A stretch of DNA of 64,000 bases, taken from the NCBI GenBank assembly GCA_037042915.1, contig CM073193.1:3224001-3288000 (forward strand), in the 5' to 3' direction. Below the pieces are notes generated by a model. The model saw only the letters and a program-made list of their open reading frames with translations, was not told the DNA's origin and searched no databases. Position numbers and translations under genes: made by a program. Of this stretch, positions 46,151 through 57,609 are shown one piece after another. Positions within the stretch are counted from its first letter, which is position 1; each line of letters starts with the position of its first letter. Origin of the DNA: Auricularia sp. M13 (taxonomy: Eukaryota; Basidiomycota; Agaricomycetes; Auriculariales; Auriculariaceae).

Positions 46151-47024
46151 ATGTCGCACAACGTCCAGGTCATTAACCACCCCGTCATCCAGACCAAGCT
46201 CTCTCAGCTGCGCGCCGCGCAGACAACGGCCAAGGACTTCAGAGAGGTGCGGTATATGCGGTCAATGGCCTATTATCTGTATCTAACGTATCGGCGTGCC
46301 AGCTCACGCACGAGGTCGCGATGTTGCTGGGCTACGAGGCCTCGCGCTCGCTGGGGCTGCGGCACTACAGCGCGGTGCGTGCCCGCGACGCGTAAATTGG
46401 TTTAGATACACGGGCTGAGACTGGGTGCCCGCAGCAAACGCCCGTAGCCCCGTTCAATGCGCTCGCAATCCTGCCGCGCATCGGCCTCGCGCCCATCATG
46501 CGCGCGGGCATCGGAATGACGGACGCGCTGCTCGCGCTGCACCCCGACGCGCATGTCTACCACCTCGGCCTCTTCAGAGAGAAGATCAGCCTCCAGCCCG
46601 TCGAGTGTACGTGAACGGCAGCCCGTATCCGCTTAGCCGACCCATCACGCGCCCGCACCCACAGACTACAACAAGCTACCCGAGCGGCCGAACGTCGACT
46701 TCGTCTTCCTGCTCGATCCTATGATCGCCACGGCGGGGACAGCCTGTGCCGCAATGCACATGCTCATCGACTGGGGCATTCCAGGTGAACATGACCTTGC
46801 CGTCCCCATTCATTCCTGACACGCTCGCAGTCCAGAATATCAAGTTGATAAGCATCGTCGCGTCTCAGACCGGCATCGACGTGCTGTCCAAAGAATTCCC
46901 TGCGCTGGAGATCTGGACCGCCGCCGTCGACCCCCAGCTCGTCGTCCACAACGGTGAGGGCGGTAAGATTGCCCCAGGACTTGGTGACGCTGGCGACCGA
47001 CTCTTCAACACGCACGCGTTTTGA
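46151..47024 (+). CDS. FUR1: Uracil phosphoribosyltransferase
   Basis: Pyrimidine salvage enzyme: uracil plus PRPP gives UMP. MSHNVQVINHPVIQTKLSQL, RAAQTTAKDFREV, then spliced LTHEVAMLLGYEASRSLGLR, APFNALAILPRIGLAPIMRA, GIGMTDALLALHPDAHVYHL, GLFREKISLQPVEYYNKLPE, FVFLLDPMIATAGTACAAMH (PRPP-binding loop DPMIATAGTA), IKLISIVASQTGIDVLSKEF, EIWTAAVDPQLVVHNGEGGK and IAPGLGDAGDRLFNTHAF. The family's YNKLP and GDAGDR..N/GT blocks are intact. About 215 residues, five introns. Its stop is 71 bp from the convergent RRP8 stop. Confidence 0.96.
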
Positions 47025-47094
47025 AGACCGGAATTTGCTTGGAGGATAGGGCACTTTTGCTACGGCCTTGCTCGTAACCAATCACAAATATAAT

Positions 47095-48479
47095 TCAGCG
47101 CCGTTTATATTCGCAAGGCTGTAGGACAGTGTGCTGAGCGAGGAGCTTGTTCCAGGATTTTTCGCTTGGAGGAGCTTGGGATACTTTGCGGAATTCAAAG
47201 AGGGAGAAATGGGTGCTAGGATTATCCTGCAACCAAAAGAGTTAGTTGAGGCACCATGCAAGCAGACGATTCATCGTACTCTGCTCAATAACTTGAAGCC
47301 GATTGTCTCGACGACAGAGACGAACTTGTCAACGTCTTCAAACCGGCTTGTAACCTCTGCTATTTTGAGCAGTCCCCTAGAAATGCGCGCATTGGTTTAA
47401 GAAACACTGCGTGGCGGAATGCACGTACCTGGACTTGAGCACCCGTCTGGACTCGCGAAGACATTGTACCCAATTGGAGTTCATGAGACTGAGTGCGCAG
47501 ATGCAAACGTCCACGACAGCGGCTTCGCTATCCTGCTCTGGGTCTTCGCTCCCCGGAAGTGGAATCTTGGTGCAAATGTCCGCCTCGATGATCCAAGGAC
47601 TCTGGGAAACCAAGTCGAAGGAGAGCACCGTGTACCCTTGTGGCACAAGAGCGCGCGCAAGGGCCGCTTCGCCGCATCCAAGATCTGCGATAATGGCCTT
47701 TGTGGGGAGCTTGGAGCATTGGTCGATGTAAATGTCGACAGGGTTGGTCGGCCAGGATTCGACTTGTCTTCTGAAGCCTGCATGGTACTGTATGCGACAT
47801 GAGAGCAGCGCAAGTTGAGGAAAGGGATTGCGCACGTCTTCAAAGATCTTGGGGTCATTCCGTATCATGCTTGTCGCTTCTGCACTATCCGACTTGTAAA
47901 GGACTTCGTTTATCCACCTGCACCGCGTAAGAATAGTCTGAACGCGAGGATAAAGTAATATCACCTGAAGCGGGCGCCATCCAGCTTGCTTTTCATGTTG
48001 GATTGCAGGGACGTGAGAGAACCAGACGCGTCCTTGGACTGGGACGGTGTGGCCTGTTGTGGCTTTGCGGCCACGGCAGGCTGCAGTTTCTTCTTGTCCT
48101 TCGCGGCAGGCTTTTGCTTCTTGTGCAGCGAAGGCGCGTCGCGATGCTCGGCGGCCTTTGGTTCGCGTTTCTTTTCCTTCTTTGGCGGCGCGTCGTTGGC
48201 CTGGGCGAGCTGCTTGTCGATCTTGTCCATGAGCTTGCTCACGTCCACGCCTTCCGCAGCGGCGCTCGAGTTGGCCCGTTTCCGTTTCTTGCCATTGGCC
48301 TTGGCGGCCTGCGCGCTGGGGGCAGGCGCTGCAGACTCTTCCCAGCCGCCGTCGAGCATACCGTGACCGTGAACGGACTCGGAGGGCCGCGTCGGAGTCT
48401 TTTTTCGCGTGCTTTCGCCGTGATTGCGTGCTCGCGAGGTCGGCCACGCTCTGAGCGTTTCCCTCCTCCCGTGAGCCAT
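47095..48479 (-). CDS. RRP8: RRP8 rRNA (adenine-N1) methyltransferase
   Basis: Nucleolar SAM-dependent enzyme that methylates an adenine of the large rRNA. The disordered basic N-terminus (NGKKRKRANSSAAA, PPKKEKKREPKAAE) leads to LTSLQSNMKSKLDGARF, then RWINEVLYKSDSAEATSMIR, NDPKIFEDYHAGFRRQVESW, PTNPVDIYIDQCSKLPTKAI, IADLGCGEAALARAL (SAM motif I), YTVLSFDLVS, EAAVVDVCICALSLMNSNWV and RESRRVLKSR. C-terminal exons give ELKIAEVTSRFEDVDKFVS (partly inferred) and SWNKLLAQHTVLQPCEYKRR. The longest frame starts at 48479 with an ATG overlapping the MET10 ATG; an inner Met at 48359 (MLDGGWEESAAPAP) is equally plausible. Confidence 0.92.
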
Positions 48480-51400
48480 GTCTGGTCGCTCGTCGCCCTC
48501 GACGCACTCGACGACGCTCACTAACCCGTCCGCCGCAAAAGACAAGCTCGCGGACGCGCTCCCGCTCCTGCAAGCCCCGCGTCTCTCCGCCACCGCGCAT
48601 ATAGAGCAGCTCGCGGCCCGCAACAGCTCGGCCGTCTTCGTATATGACCTTGCCGCCCAGGTTGGCATTGGTGCCGCCCTTCCCAGAGATGGCGACAGCG
48701 CCGCCGTAGTTAACATGCAGACTCGCCCGGGCGCGGGTCTCATCCTGCTTGGTCGTCTGTCCGAAGGCAGCAGCAAGGACGGCGGCTCAAAGCTCACCGC
48801 TTTCACCACACCCGCTGGCCTCGAGAAAATGGCCGGTTATCTCGCCGATTTGCCAGAGCCTAAGCCGGATGCACGGCTCGCGCTCCAGGTCGCTGCTATC
48901 ACGCCCGCGCCCGAGTCTCTGTCACTCTCCCCCTCGCTCAACCATCTCGCCAGCGCCATCGAGGTCCTTCCCGCAAACACGGCTGTGCTTTTCTCCAGCG
49001 GTGCGCAGGAAGCTATCAACTTTGCCGAGGTGGCCTACAAGACGACAAGCCACCATGTTGTTCACATCTTCGACCATCACGGGGCCGCTCGCGAGTTAAC
49101 AAACACCCGCGTCCCAGAACCCGACGAAATGGCCTCCGGATCGCTTGACGAAGTCCTCTTTCAAGCTGGAGTCCAGCCTTTCTCATACCACGGCGATGCG
49201 AACGCGACTTCCGTGCTCGTCCTGCTCAACGGTCCTCTGGCAGTCTTGGCCAAGGCTCTGACAAAGAATACCGCAGGGCTGGGCATTCTTGTCGTGCGCG
49301 TTCTGCGTCCTTGGGACCGCGAGGCATTCCTCGCCGCCATCCCTGCCTCGGTCACTTCACTTCACGTCGTGGACGATGCGTCAACGACCAAGTTGAGTGG
49401 CCCGCTTTTCAGTGACGTATTCGCCGCCGTCGCGGGTACCTCGCGCTCTATGAAGGGTCATCACCCGTCCCCGCAGCAGCTTCTGGATAGCATTTCGTCC
49501 GAGGAGAATTTCCGCGGTTTGCTCAAGGACCTGGGTCTCCCGCCTTCAATGACAATAGCGCCTCTCCTCGATACCCGCGATAAGAAGATGCTGTTCTTCT
49601 CAACGCCATCCAGCAAGACAGCCGCCTTGCCGTTGGTCGTCGCGCACGACTTCCTTTCAAACAAGACCCTATCGGCGCGCCTCTCTACTGAGCACGACGC
49701 GTTTAGTAAAGTCGGCGGTGTCACGTGCTCGCGCGTCTTGTTGTCGAACAAGGCAGACGGGGCCGCTGACGACGACCTGCCGTTGTCGTTTGCTATCCCT
49801 ACTGCAGGGCCAGCACCGCAGGCCCATTTCCTGGGGATATTAGATCAAGCACTTCTCAGGACGCACGATGTTCTTCGCGGCGCGCGCCAAGGTGCTACAG
49901 TGCTCATCGGCTCGAGCTGGACTGTCGATGAGCTGTTGTCGAACGTCGCTGCGCCTTCGCTTGCACTGGCGCAAGAACGCAAGCTCCACCTTTTCCTCAT
50001 TGACACGGCAACCATCGCTTCTAAGCTCACTTCCGGGAGCACCGACATTTTGGAACTCGTTGTTGCACACATCGCGTTCCTCAAGCTGTACATGGGCCGT
50101 GCTGGCTCCTTACCGATTCTGAGCGAGGTCGCCCGAGCTGCATTTGGCGCATCGCTCGAAAACGTCGACGTCGCTCACATCGCTGCAGTGGTCTGGCACG
50201 AGCTAGCTGAGGTCTATCTTCCGCCGGAAGTCGCGGCTGCCGACCCGGAGGCCAAGTCTCTCAAGTCATTCAGCTTCAATACTGTCACACTCGAAGAGGA
50301 CAGCAGCGCGCAGGACGTTCTCAAGCCGCGCACAGGGACCCTCGCGCAAGCGATCAAAGCCGTGCTCTTCCGTGAGGCGCTCTCGCCTCCCACGCCCAAG
50401 AACACCGAGGATGAGATCCCCGCTCTGCGGCCCGACCTCGCGGAGCGCACCTACATTCTCACCTGCAGCGTCAACCGTCGCCTGACGCCGCGCGAGTACG
50501 AGCGCAACGTGTTCCACATGGAGTTCGACACGACGGGCACGGGGCTGCAATATGCGATCGGTGAGGCGCTGGGCGTGCACGGGTGGAACGACGAACAGGA
50601 CGTGCTCGATTTCTGCGCGTGGTACGGCGTCAACCCCGACCGCACCATCTCGCTGCCCGTGCCCGACTCCAACGGTACACTCCGTCACGTCCGCACGGTG
50701 TTCCAGGCGCTGCAGCAGCAAATTGACCTCTTCGGGCGCCCGCCAAAGAGCTTCTACGCGGCGCTGGCGGAGCATGCGGCCACCAAGGAGGACAAGATGG
50801 CGCTGCTTTTTATCTCGAGCCCCGAAGGCGCCGCGACGTTCAAGAAACTTGGCGAGAAGGACACGGTCACTTTTGCGGATGTTTTGAAGCGCTACTCGAG
50901 TGCGCGCCCACGTATCGAGGATTTGTGCGAGATGGTCGGCGACATCAAGCCGCGGCACTACAGTATCGCCAGCGCGCAGAGCGCAGTGGGGGATCGAGTG
51001 GATTTGCTCATCGTTACGGTGGAATGGGCTACTCCGAGTGGTACGTAGCTCAGTAGATGTGCGATTTTCCTTGCTGACTATAATGATGCGCAGGATCTCC
51101 TCGCTATGGACAGTGCACGCGATACCTTGCTGGATTGAAGGTTGGCCAGAAAGTGACTGTCTCCATCAAGCCCAGCGTAATGAAGGTCCGTTTTGGCGCC
51201 ATTGATCCCTGTGCTTCCTGACGTTTTGTGTGCAGCTTCCGCCCGACAACCTGCAGCCTATCATCATGGCAGGCCTCGGCACGGGGTATGATGACTGCAT
51301 CGTCCTTCTTCTCGCCGTTCTAACGGAACGCGCAGCGCAGCGCCTTTCCGCGCGTTCATGCAGCACCGGGCGCATTTGGCTTCGCAGGGTATAGAGAGCG

Positions 51401-51815
51401 GCCCGCTGCTTTACTACTTCGGCTCGCGGCACCGCTCAGAAGAGTACCTTTACGGCGAAGAAATCGAGGCGTACCTTGCCGACAGGGTCGTGACGCACGC
51501 GGGGCTCGCGTTCTCGCGCGACCAAGCCCGGAAAGTCTACATCCAGCACAAGATGCAAGAAGATGCGGAGATGCTCGCAACGATGCTCGACTCGGAAGCG
51601 AAAGGCGTCTTCTACCTGTGCGGCCCCACCTGGCCCGTCCCCGACGTGTACGAGGCATTGGTTGGCGCACTCGTCAAATACCGCGGCAAGGAGCGCGAAG
51701 TCGCGGTGCAGTACCTAGAGGATCTGAAAGAGGAGGAGCGCTATGTTCTGGAGGTGAGTAGCCTTGTGACTTCTTGTCAGGGTCGAGCCGCTCACGGGCT
51801 CTGTAGGTTTACTAG
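48478..51815 (+). CDS. MET10: Sulfite reductase (NADPH) flavoprotein alpha component
   Basis: NADPH-oxidising subunit of assimilatory sulfite reductase, supplying electrons to convert sulfite to sulfide for Cys/Met synthesis. The N-terminal half (about 60-600) is the pyruvate:ferredoxin-oxidoreductase-like region typical of fungal Met10: AARNSSAVFVYDLAAQVGIG, GILVVRVLRPWDREAFLAAI and HLFLIDTATIASKLTSGST. The FAD/NADPH reductase module follows: ALRPDLAERTYILTCSVNRR, MEFDTTGTGLQYAIGEALGV, DIKPRHYSIASAQSAVGDRV (FAD motif RHYSIAS), then spliced RYGQCTRYLAGLKVGQKVTV, MAGLGTGSAPFRAFMQHRAH, GPLLYYFGSRHRSEEYLYGE and GVFYLCGPTWPVPDVYEALV. It ends EEERYVLEVY with the last two codons in a final exon. 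Four introns, all near the 3' end. About 1,050 residues, as expected. Confidence 0.95.
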
Positions 51816-52851
51816 ACTCGCACGGATGCACAATGTGGTACATGGCCAGCGGATTGCTTAACAATGGAGACTGTTTTGCTCGGAGAAACTCACTGAAAGC
51901 GCGGCGCGCTCTCAACCTCATGTGGCAGTCCGCATGCTCGCGACTGCGTGCTCGCCGTTCTTGTTTAGGGTCGCTGCTGTTCTGGACACGGCACAAGTTA
52001 TCGATGAGCATCTGCTGTTGAAACTTCCCTCATGAGACTGACAAACCCGTTGGCAGCAAGTCAACGCTCGCGTGTGATCCACCACACATTAAGGCATCTC
52101 CGACAATGAGCCAATCTACTAGTCCTAATTTTACCTGTCTGGCGAGTCAATCTGGACTGTTTTCCCACGGCAACGTTCCCCGGGGCACCGTTCTGGACTT
52201 CTGGCGCGCTGTATCAGGACGGGATCCTGCCAACCGTGCGATACTACCTCGGTCTATCATTGTCCGCTTTAGACGGCAAGTCACCACGCGTTCATGGTTT
52301 ACACGCGCGCGAAGGCTACGCCTCACACTTGGACGCGCGCACTCCGGGCAGCCCGAGACGAAAGTCCATGTGATGAGCCTTTCTGCGCTGGCTCTGAGCT
52401 GGCCAGCGATAAGCACGCTGACAAGTCCGCTCGGGATACTGCTGTGGGGCTCATCCACTAGGTCGGCTATGGTCAACTGTCTTGGCCGATGCTGCCATTT
52501 GCTTCCCTGAAGTACGTTCAAGTGCCTAATTGGAGAACATATTTCAGACATCCGGCATTCTCTTGGGCGCCATCCAATCGCTGGCAAATCGAAGGAGATG
52601 CATATGCGACGATGCATGAATGTTTGCATGGAGACCGGATACGCCCCGTTGAAGGCGCGTGGCGCACTTCCTGCCTCCCTATCCTGAAGTGTCGAATATG
52701 AATCTTCGGCCTTTGCACCAATGAGGCCAGTCATTGTCGTGGCAAAGTTATAAATGCGGTTGCATCTGCACTTTCCCATCTCCTCGAGCTCGCTCCCTCC
52801 GTTATCTGCTCCCTCTCGCTTCCTCACTCGCCGTCTTTCGCCTCGAGAACC
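51816..52851. other. 1.04-kb spacer between MET10 and the chitinase gene
   Basis: Long for this window. A 226-codon minus-strand ORF (52147-52827) and shorter plus-strand ORFs cover it but show no domain, codon pattern or splice-supported extension. The right end is the chitinase promoter. No RNA gene or mobile element is evident. Confidence 0.4.
52749..52754 (+). promoter_or_regulatory. TATA box of the chitinase gene
   Basis: TATAAA (followed by T) lies 97 bp before the chitinase ATG, followed by a strongly pyrimidine-rich stretch (about 52770-52840), a common fungal promoter arrangement. Confidence 0.55.
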
Positions 52852-55537
52852 ATGTCGCCGTCATGGAAGGCCGTGATCTGCTCCGCACTTTTCGGCATCG
52901 TTAATGCTGCTGTCGTGCAAACGCGTGTGCGCGGGGCTGCCGCCGAGCTTGACACGCTCGACAAGCGCGCCTCAGGCAAAGTCCAGATGGGATACTTCGT
53001 GGGTCTTGCATTCACATTCTCTGTGAATTTGTTTTCATAGTAACAAACCAATCGACTAGACTAACTGGTCCGTAACTTCGCGTGTCTGTTTCTATATCTG
53101 ATGCTACGCTGTTTCTCACAGGGGAATATACGGCCGGTATGTGCTGGCTCTCAGCATGTAGGACGGCTTATCTAATTTCTGCATTTGCTCCAATTCAGGA
53201 ACTTCCGTGAGACCGACGTATGGATGCAATCCCTTATCTGAACATACGTCCCAGAGCCTGACGATATGGACACATCGTCGTTAACCCATGTGCTGTACGC
53301 TTTCGCGGACACCGACGGCAGCAGTGGTATGTTGAATCCTCCGGAGGAATGCAACGCTGACCATCGGGTGCCCAGGCGCTATCAAGCTGTCGGACACATA
53401 TGCAGACACTGACGTATGGACCCATTGCGTATCTACGACTCGCTAGCTGACATGCCTCCTTTCAGAAACATTACCCTGGTACGAGTATTGTTTGGTGCTC
53501 ATTATCACTTCTGACTGCGGCGATTCTTTCTGCAAGACGACTCGTGGAATGATGTTGGGGTGAGTTGAGCCTTCCTATCCTGCGAATAGCCTCGCGTTGA
53601 TGGACGTTCTGCAGAACAATGTATGGATGCCGTTCAATACGCGTTAGGGTAATGTCTGAGCGGCGCAGGTCTACGGCTGTATCAAGAGGTTATTCTTGAT
53701 CAAGCTGAAGCAGAGGTAGGAAGGCCTTCCCAATACGATGCTACGTGGGACCCTAAGTTTCCGATTTAGGAATTTGAAAACTATCCTGTCGATTGGAGGC
53801 TGGACGTACTCACAAGCTGGACATTTCAACTTCGTGACCTCCTCCTCCGCACGGGCTACGTTTGTCTCCAATGCCGTCACGGTCAGTAATGAGCAACATC
53901 ACATGCATTTCGGTCTAATGATTTCCAGATGCTTGAAAACTTTGGTTTCGATGGCATCGACTTGGACTTCGAGTTCCCCACACCTGCCCAGAAGGCTGGA
54001 TTTTCCAGCTTGGTTAATGAACTGCGGACTGCCTTGGACAAGCATGCAAGCTCCAAGGGCGACACTACTCCGTACCTAGTGACGGTGAGTACCGCGCCGC
54101 CTGACCTGAAATTTCGCTGAACATGTCCATAGATTGCAGTGTCTGCGGGCCAGGATAATTATGTCAACTACGGTGCGATTGAGAGCTCAGCACGAACGCA
54201 GCATTCATAACACTCTGTATAGACGTCAAAGGCATGAATGGTGCTTTGAGCTTCTGGAATCTGATGGTATGAGCTGTGTTACATTCACCTCAACTGCTAA
54301 CACTCGCTTGAGGCATACGACTACGCGGGTTCGTGGTCCAATGTCTCTGCGGACCTGGCGAATGTCTTCGGCGGAGACACCGGCTTCTCGACGGACAGTG
54401 CCCTGTCTTGGTACTTGAGCTCTGGAGCAACTGCCTCCAAGATCACGCTCGGTATACCTATCTACGGTGAATAATATTGTTGCCGGGGATAAATTCTGCA
54501 GCTGACCATTTGTGAAGGTCGTGGATTCGAGGCCACTAATGGGATTTATCAACCCTACAACGGAGTAAGTTACTATTCTGTACCAACGCGGTATCTTACT
54601 GTGTGCTAGAACGGTGTGGGGACTTGGGAAGCTGGTTAGTGCAGCTCATTTCCGCCTAGAACTCGTCTTGCTCAAGTTTACACAGGTGTTTACGACTACA
54701 AGGCACTGCCCTTTGCTGGGGCGACCGTGGTCGAGAACGGCACCACAATGGCATCATACTCCTACGATGCTTCCAAGAAGGAGCTTATTTCCTACGACAC
54801 GCCCAATATCGCTGCAAAGAAAGCTGCGTATGCAAATTCAAAGGGATTGGCAGGTAAGTTGTGCTCCCATTTCCCACGATAATGCACATCCCTGAACATT
54901 GTATGACAATGAACAAGGTTCGATGTTTTGGGAATTATCAGCGGATAAGACTGGCTCTGCTTCCCTGGTAAAGACGGTCGGAAACGCGCTTGGTAGCTTG
55001 GTCAGTCACTGGATCCTATCCCACATTCGAGATGGCTAACATGCATACAGGATCAGGTCAGTTGATTTTCTCTGCTAGGGAATATGGCTAAGATTCTTCG
55101 AGTCTCAAAATCATATCAACTACCCAGGAAGCATGTATGCATTTCTGGCCCGTTCACCGTGCCATTGCTCACAGTACATCAGTTATGACAACATTCGTAA
55201 CAAGATGGGTGGCTCTCCCGGGACGCCGACCACGTCGTCCCCATCGAGTGGTCCAACAGGGGCCCCGGGTTCTGGCAACTGCGCGGGAGTGCCGGCCTGG
55301 ACGAGTGGTGCAGTATTTACAGGCGGTCAGCGAGCAACGTTCAGTGAGTGGTCCTGCATGATAATACTCAATTCCTGCTGACCTCGTCGGTTTCAGATGG
55401 CCATCTCTGGACGGTTCGTAGCCGCTGGTTTTGCTCTCTCTTGGATCTGATGCCATTGTTTATAGGCAAAGTGGTGGACGCAGGGCGATACTCCCGGTGG
55501 TCAGGCTGGCGTCTGGACCGACAACGGCGCGTGCTGA
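52852..55537 (+). CDS. Secreted GH18 chitinase with C-terminal CBM5/12
   Basis: Endo-acting chitinase for cell-wall remodelling or nutrition. Signal peptide MSPSWKAVICSALFGIVNAA, then a pro-region ending LDTLDKRASGK with a Kex2-type KR site. Spread over many small exons: KVQMGYF, WGIYGR, SLTHVLYAFADTDGSSG (partly inferred), LKTILSIGGWTYSQAGHFNF, MLENFGFDGIDLDFEFPTPA (DGxDxDxE with the catalytic Glu), LVNELRTALDKHASSKGDTT, AVSAGQDNYVNY, FWNLMAYDYAGSWSNV (partly inferred), GDTGFSTDSALSWYLSSGAT, ITLGIPIYGRGFEATNGIYQ and FWELSADKTGSASLVKTVGN. After a Pro/Ser/Thr/Gly linker comes a CBM5/12: CAGVPAWTSGAVFTGGQRAT, NGHLW, AKWWTQGDTPGGQAGVW, TDNGAC, then stop at 55535-55537. At least 14 introns, the most fragmented gene here. 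Confidence 0.93.
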
Positions 55538-55761
55538 AATGTGGGCGGATGGGATTTATGATTCAAGATTGTATGATGGGTTGCTCGTACTTTGTTGTAC
55601 ATTACTCAGCGCACTGGAATCACAACGGTGCAGCCTTGATGACATAATGGCTGGTAACCTTGAGGGTTGCCTGCACGCAGAAATCGCACGCTCAAAACGA
55701 TAGACCTATTACTGTAAAGACTTCATTTACCAACGTCATTACAAAGATTTCCATGCGTCCT

Positions 55762-57452
55762 CTAATCGTCTATCCATTCGGTGTTTCTAACCCTCTCCAC
55801 ATAGCTCGCTGCCCAACCAGCAGGAGGTTGAGGCGGGGGTTCTCGTGGTGGTTGCTGCTCGCCACCAGGAGTTTGCTCGGCAGGTTGTTCTTCGGCCTCT
55901 ACCTGTCGATATAGAGTGCGCAGTTGACCCTCCCGATTACGCAACGCCCTTCGTCGTCTATTCCACCATGCAGGGTGCATGCTAAGAATTAGAAGTGTGA
56001 AAAACGATTTGATACGCTGGGATAGAGGCGGCGGGGGAGCGGGGGCGGCTCCCGGAGCTAAGATGGCTGCCTCGGCCGCCAGGTCGATATTGGCGAGGCG
56101 AGTGACCAGGTCCTGATCCCTATTAACACCCAACAATGTTGCATCAACGACGCCGGCGGGTGCACCATTTGCTTGGGCTTGGGCAGGGACAGGCACTCCT
56201 CCTCCTGGAGCATTGGCCCCGGCGGCGGGGGCGGCAGCGGCAGCGACAGGAGCAGGACGAGCCGCAGCTGCACGAGCTGCGCCGGGTGGTACAGCCATTG
56301 CAGCACGGAATGCACCAAGCGCTTCCCAAGCAACCCATCCTGCAATCAGGATGGCGAACATAGGCCGCCGAGACGGTGAAAAGATGTAGAGCAGCAATGA
56401 TGCGCGGAACGCAAGCATCAGCAGAGGCGCGAGGAGGACACGGAACTGAATCTGCGCGAGCGGCTGCATGGCGCCTCCAAGATGGCCAATGCGGACGCCA
56501 GGACGTGGCACGTTGTGATGAACGGCAGCGCGGGCTGTGACCAAAGCGTGTGTTTGCAGCGTAGTGTGCACCTGCTGCAGGAATTGCGCCTGGATAAGCG
56601 GTGTTTGGTTCAGAAGCGGTAGTGTCGCCTCCAAAACTTTGAGTGCATGTCTCTGTGGAGTGGTGGGCGTGGCATCTGGTGTCTGCAGGATCAGATATGG
56701 TAGTGAACTACTCAAATGAAACTGTCAGCAAATGGGTGACTTCGAAGAATGCAAGACTAACCTGCTAAATGCAATAGAATATTGGACGCCGTCTCCTTCA
56801 CCAGGCTGGGCGGGAGGATATTCCTGGTCAAATACAGACGGCCATGTGCCGCCAGCAGCCTCAATTGTCGACTTGCAGAACGTTCGGGCGCTCGGCAAGT
56901 CCTGTGTGACAAAGCCCCACCACGGCACTGGCGGTAGTCGACAGAGTACACGCAAGGCGTTGACATGGAGATGGTGAATCAGAGCCATGGCATACGGCGG
57001 ACTGGGTGGCACATAAGCCGGTGTTGGTGTAGTATGCGCGAAGTATGCGGCAGCCGGCGACTGCAATGGCGATGAGGCATGGGGAGTGGGTGGTCGTGAA
57101 GTAGATGCGCTGGCTTCTGGTGCAGTCTGCACCTTGGGAGGCTGGGCTGACCATGCGCTTGGGTTCACGGCTACGTGAATGGTGTACTCCGGCTCGCCAG
57201 TCTGAATATGAGAGTGAGCTGATATATAGCAGGGCAACACGCGTAACGCACGTTCCAGACATCAGCAACAACAGAGCCGTCGTCAATAATTCTGCCTTTG
57301 TAGATGACACGCTGGCCCGAACGCGATGGGCGACCAGGACATGTCTCAGTAATCTGGTCCTTTAGCTGTGAGACCGTGCTATCCGAGGGCACGGTGATCT
57401 GGAACGAGTAAGTAGGAGCGGATAGTTGGACATTGAAACGCGTTGAAGACAT
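55762..57452 (-). CDS. Ubiquitin-like-domain membrane protein (HERPUD/Usa1-like)
   Basis: N-terminal ubiquitin-like domain, MSSTRFNVQLSAPTYSFQIT, VPSDSTVSQLKDQITETCPG, RSGQRVIYKGRIIDDGSVVA, DVW, then EPEYTIHVAVNPSAW. A Pro/Ser/Ala-rich linker and a helical middle (HHLHVNALRVLCRLPPVPWW, DLPSARTFCKSTIEAAGGTW) follow. The last large exon contains a hydrophobic hairpin (RVLLAPLLMLAFRASLLLYI then MFAILIAGWVAWEALGAF). The C-terminal region holds an Ala/Pro-rich stretch and a third hydrophobic segment (IKSFFTLLILSMHPAWW), ending VERVRNTEWIDD. UBL plus a membrane hairpin is the layout of HERPUD1 and yeast Usa1, Hrd1-complex ERAD factors. Sequence identity to them is weak, so the assignment rests on architecture. 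Confidence 0.75.
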
Positions 57453-57609
57453 TCAGCGATGAGTAGAAGGACAAGCCACAATGAAAGCGGTAACGTGGCC
57501 GTTCGGACAGCGTACAACGCGGAATCTCGCGGAAGTTTCCAGGCTTTGCCCCCAACCCGTAAATCCTGAAGTCTTGCACCCTGAGCTTTCTGCTTAGCAA
57601 TACAGTATT

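Noticed and set aside
50266-50958. 230-codon minus-strand ORF inside MET10
   Set aside because: Antisense to strongly conserved flavoprotein coding sequence; a shadow of codon bias.
52147-52827. 226-codon minus-strand ORF between MET10 and the chitinase gene
   Set aside because: No recognisable domain, no conserved exon pattern, and it covers the chitinase promoter including its TATA box.
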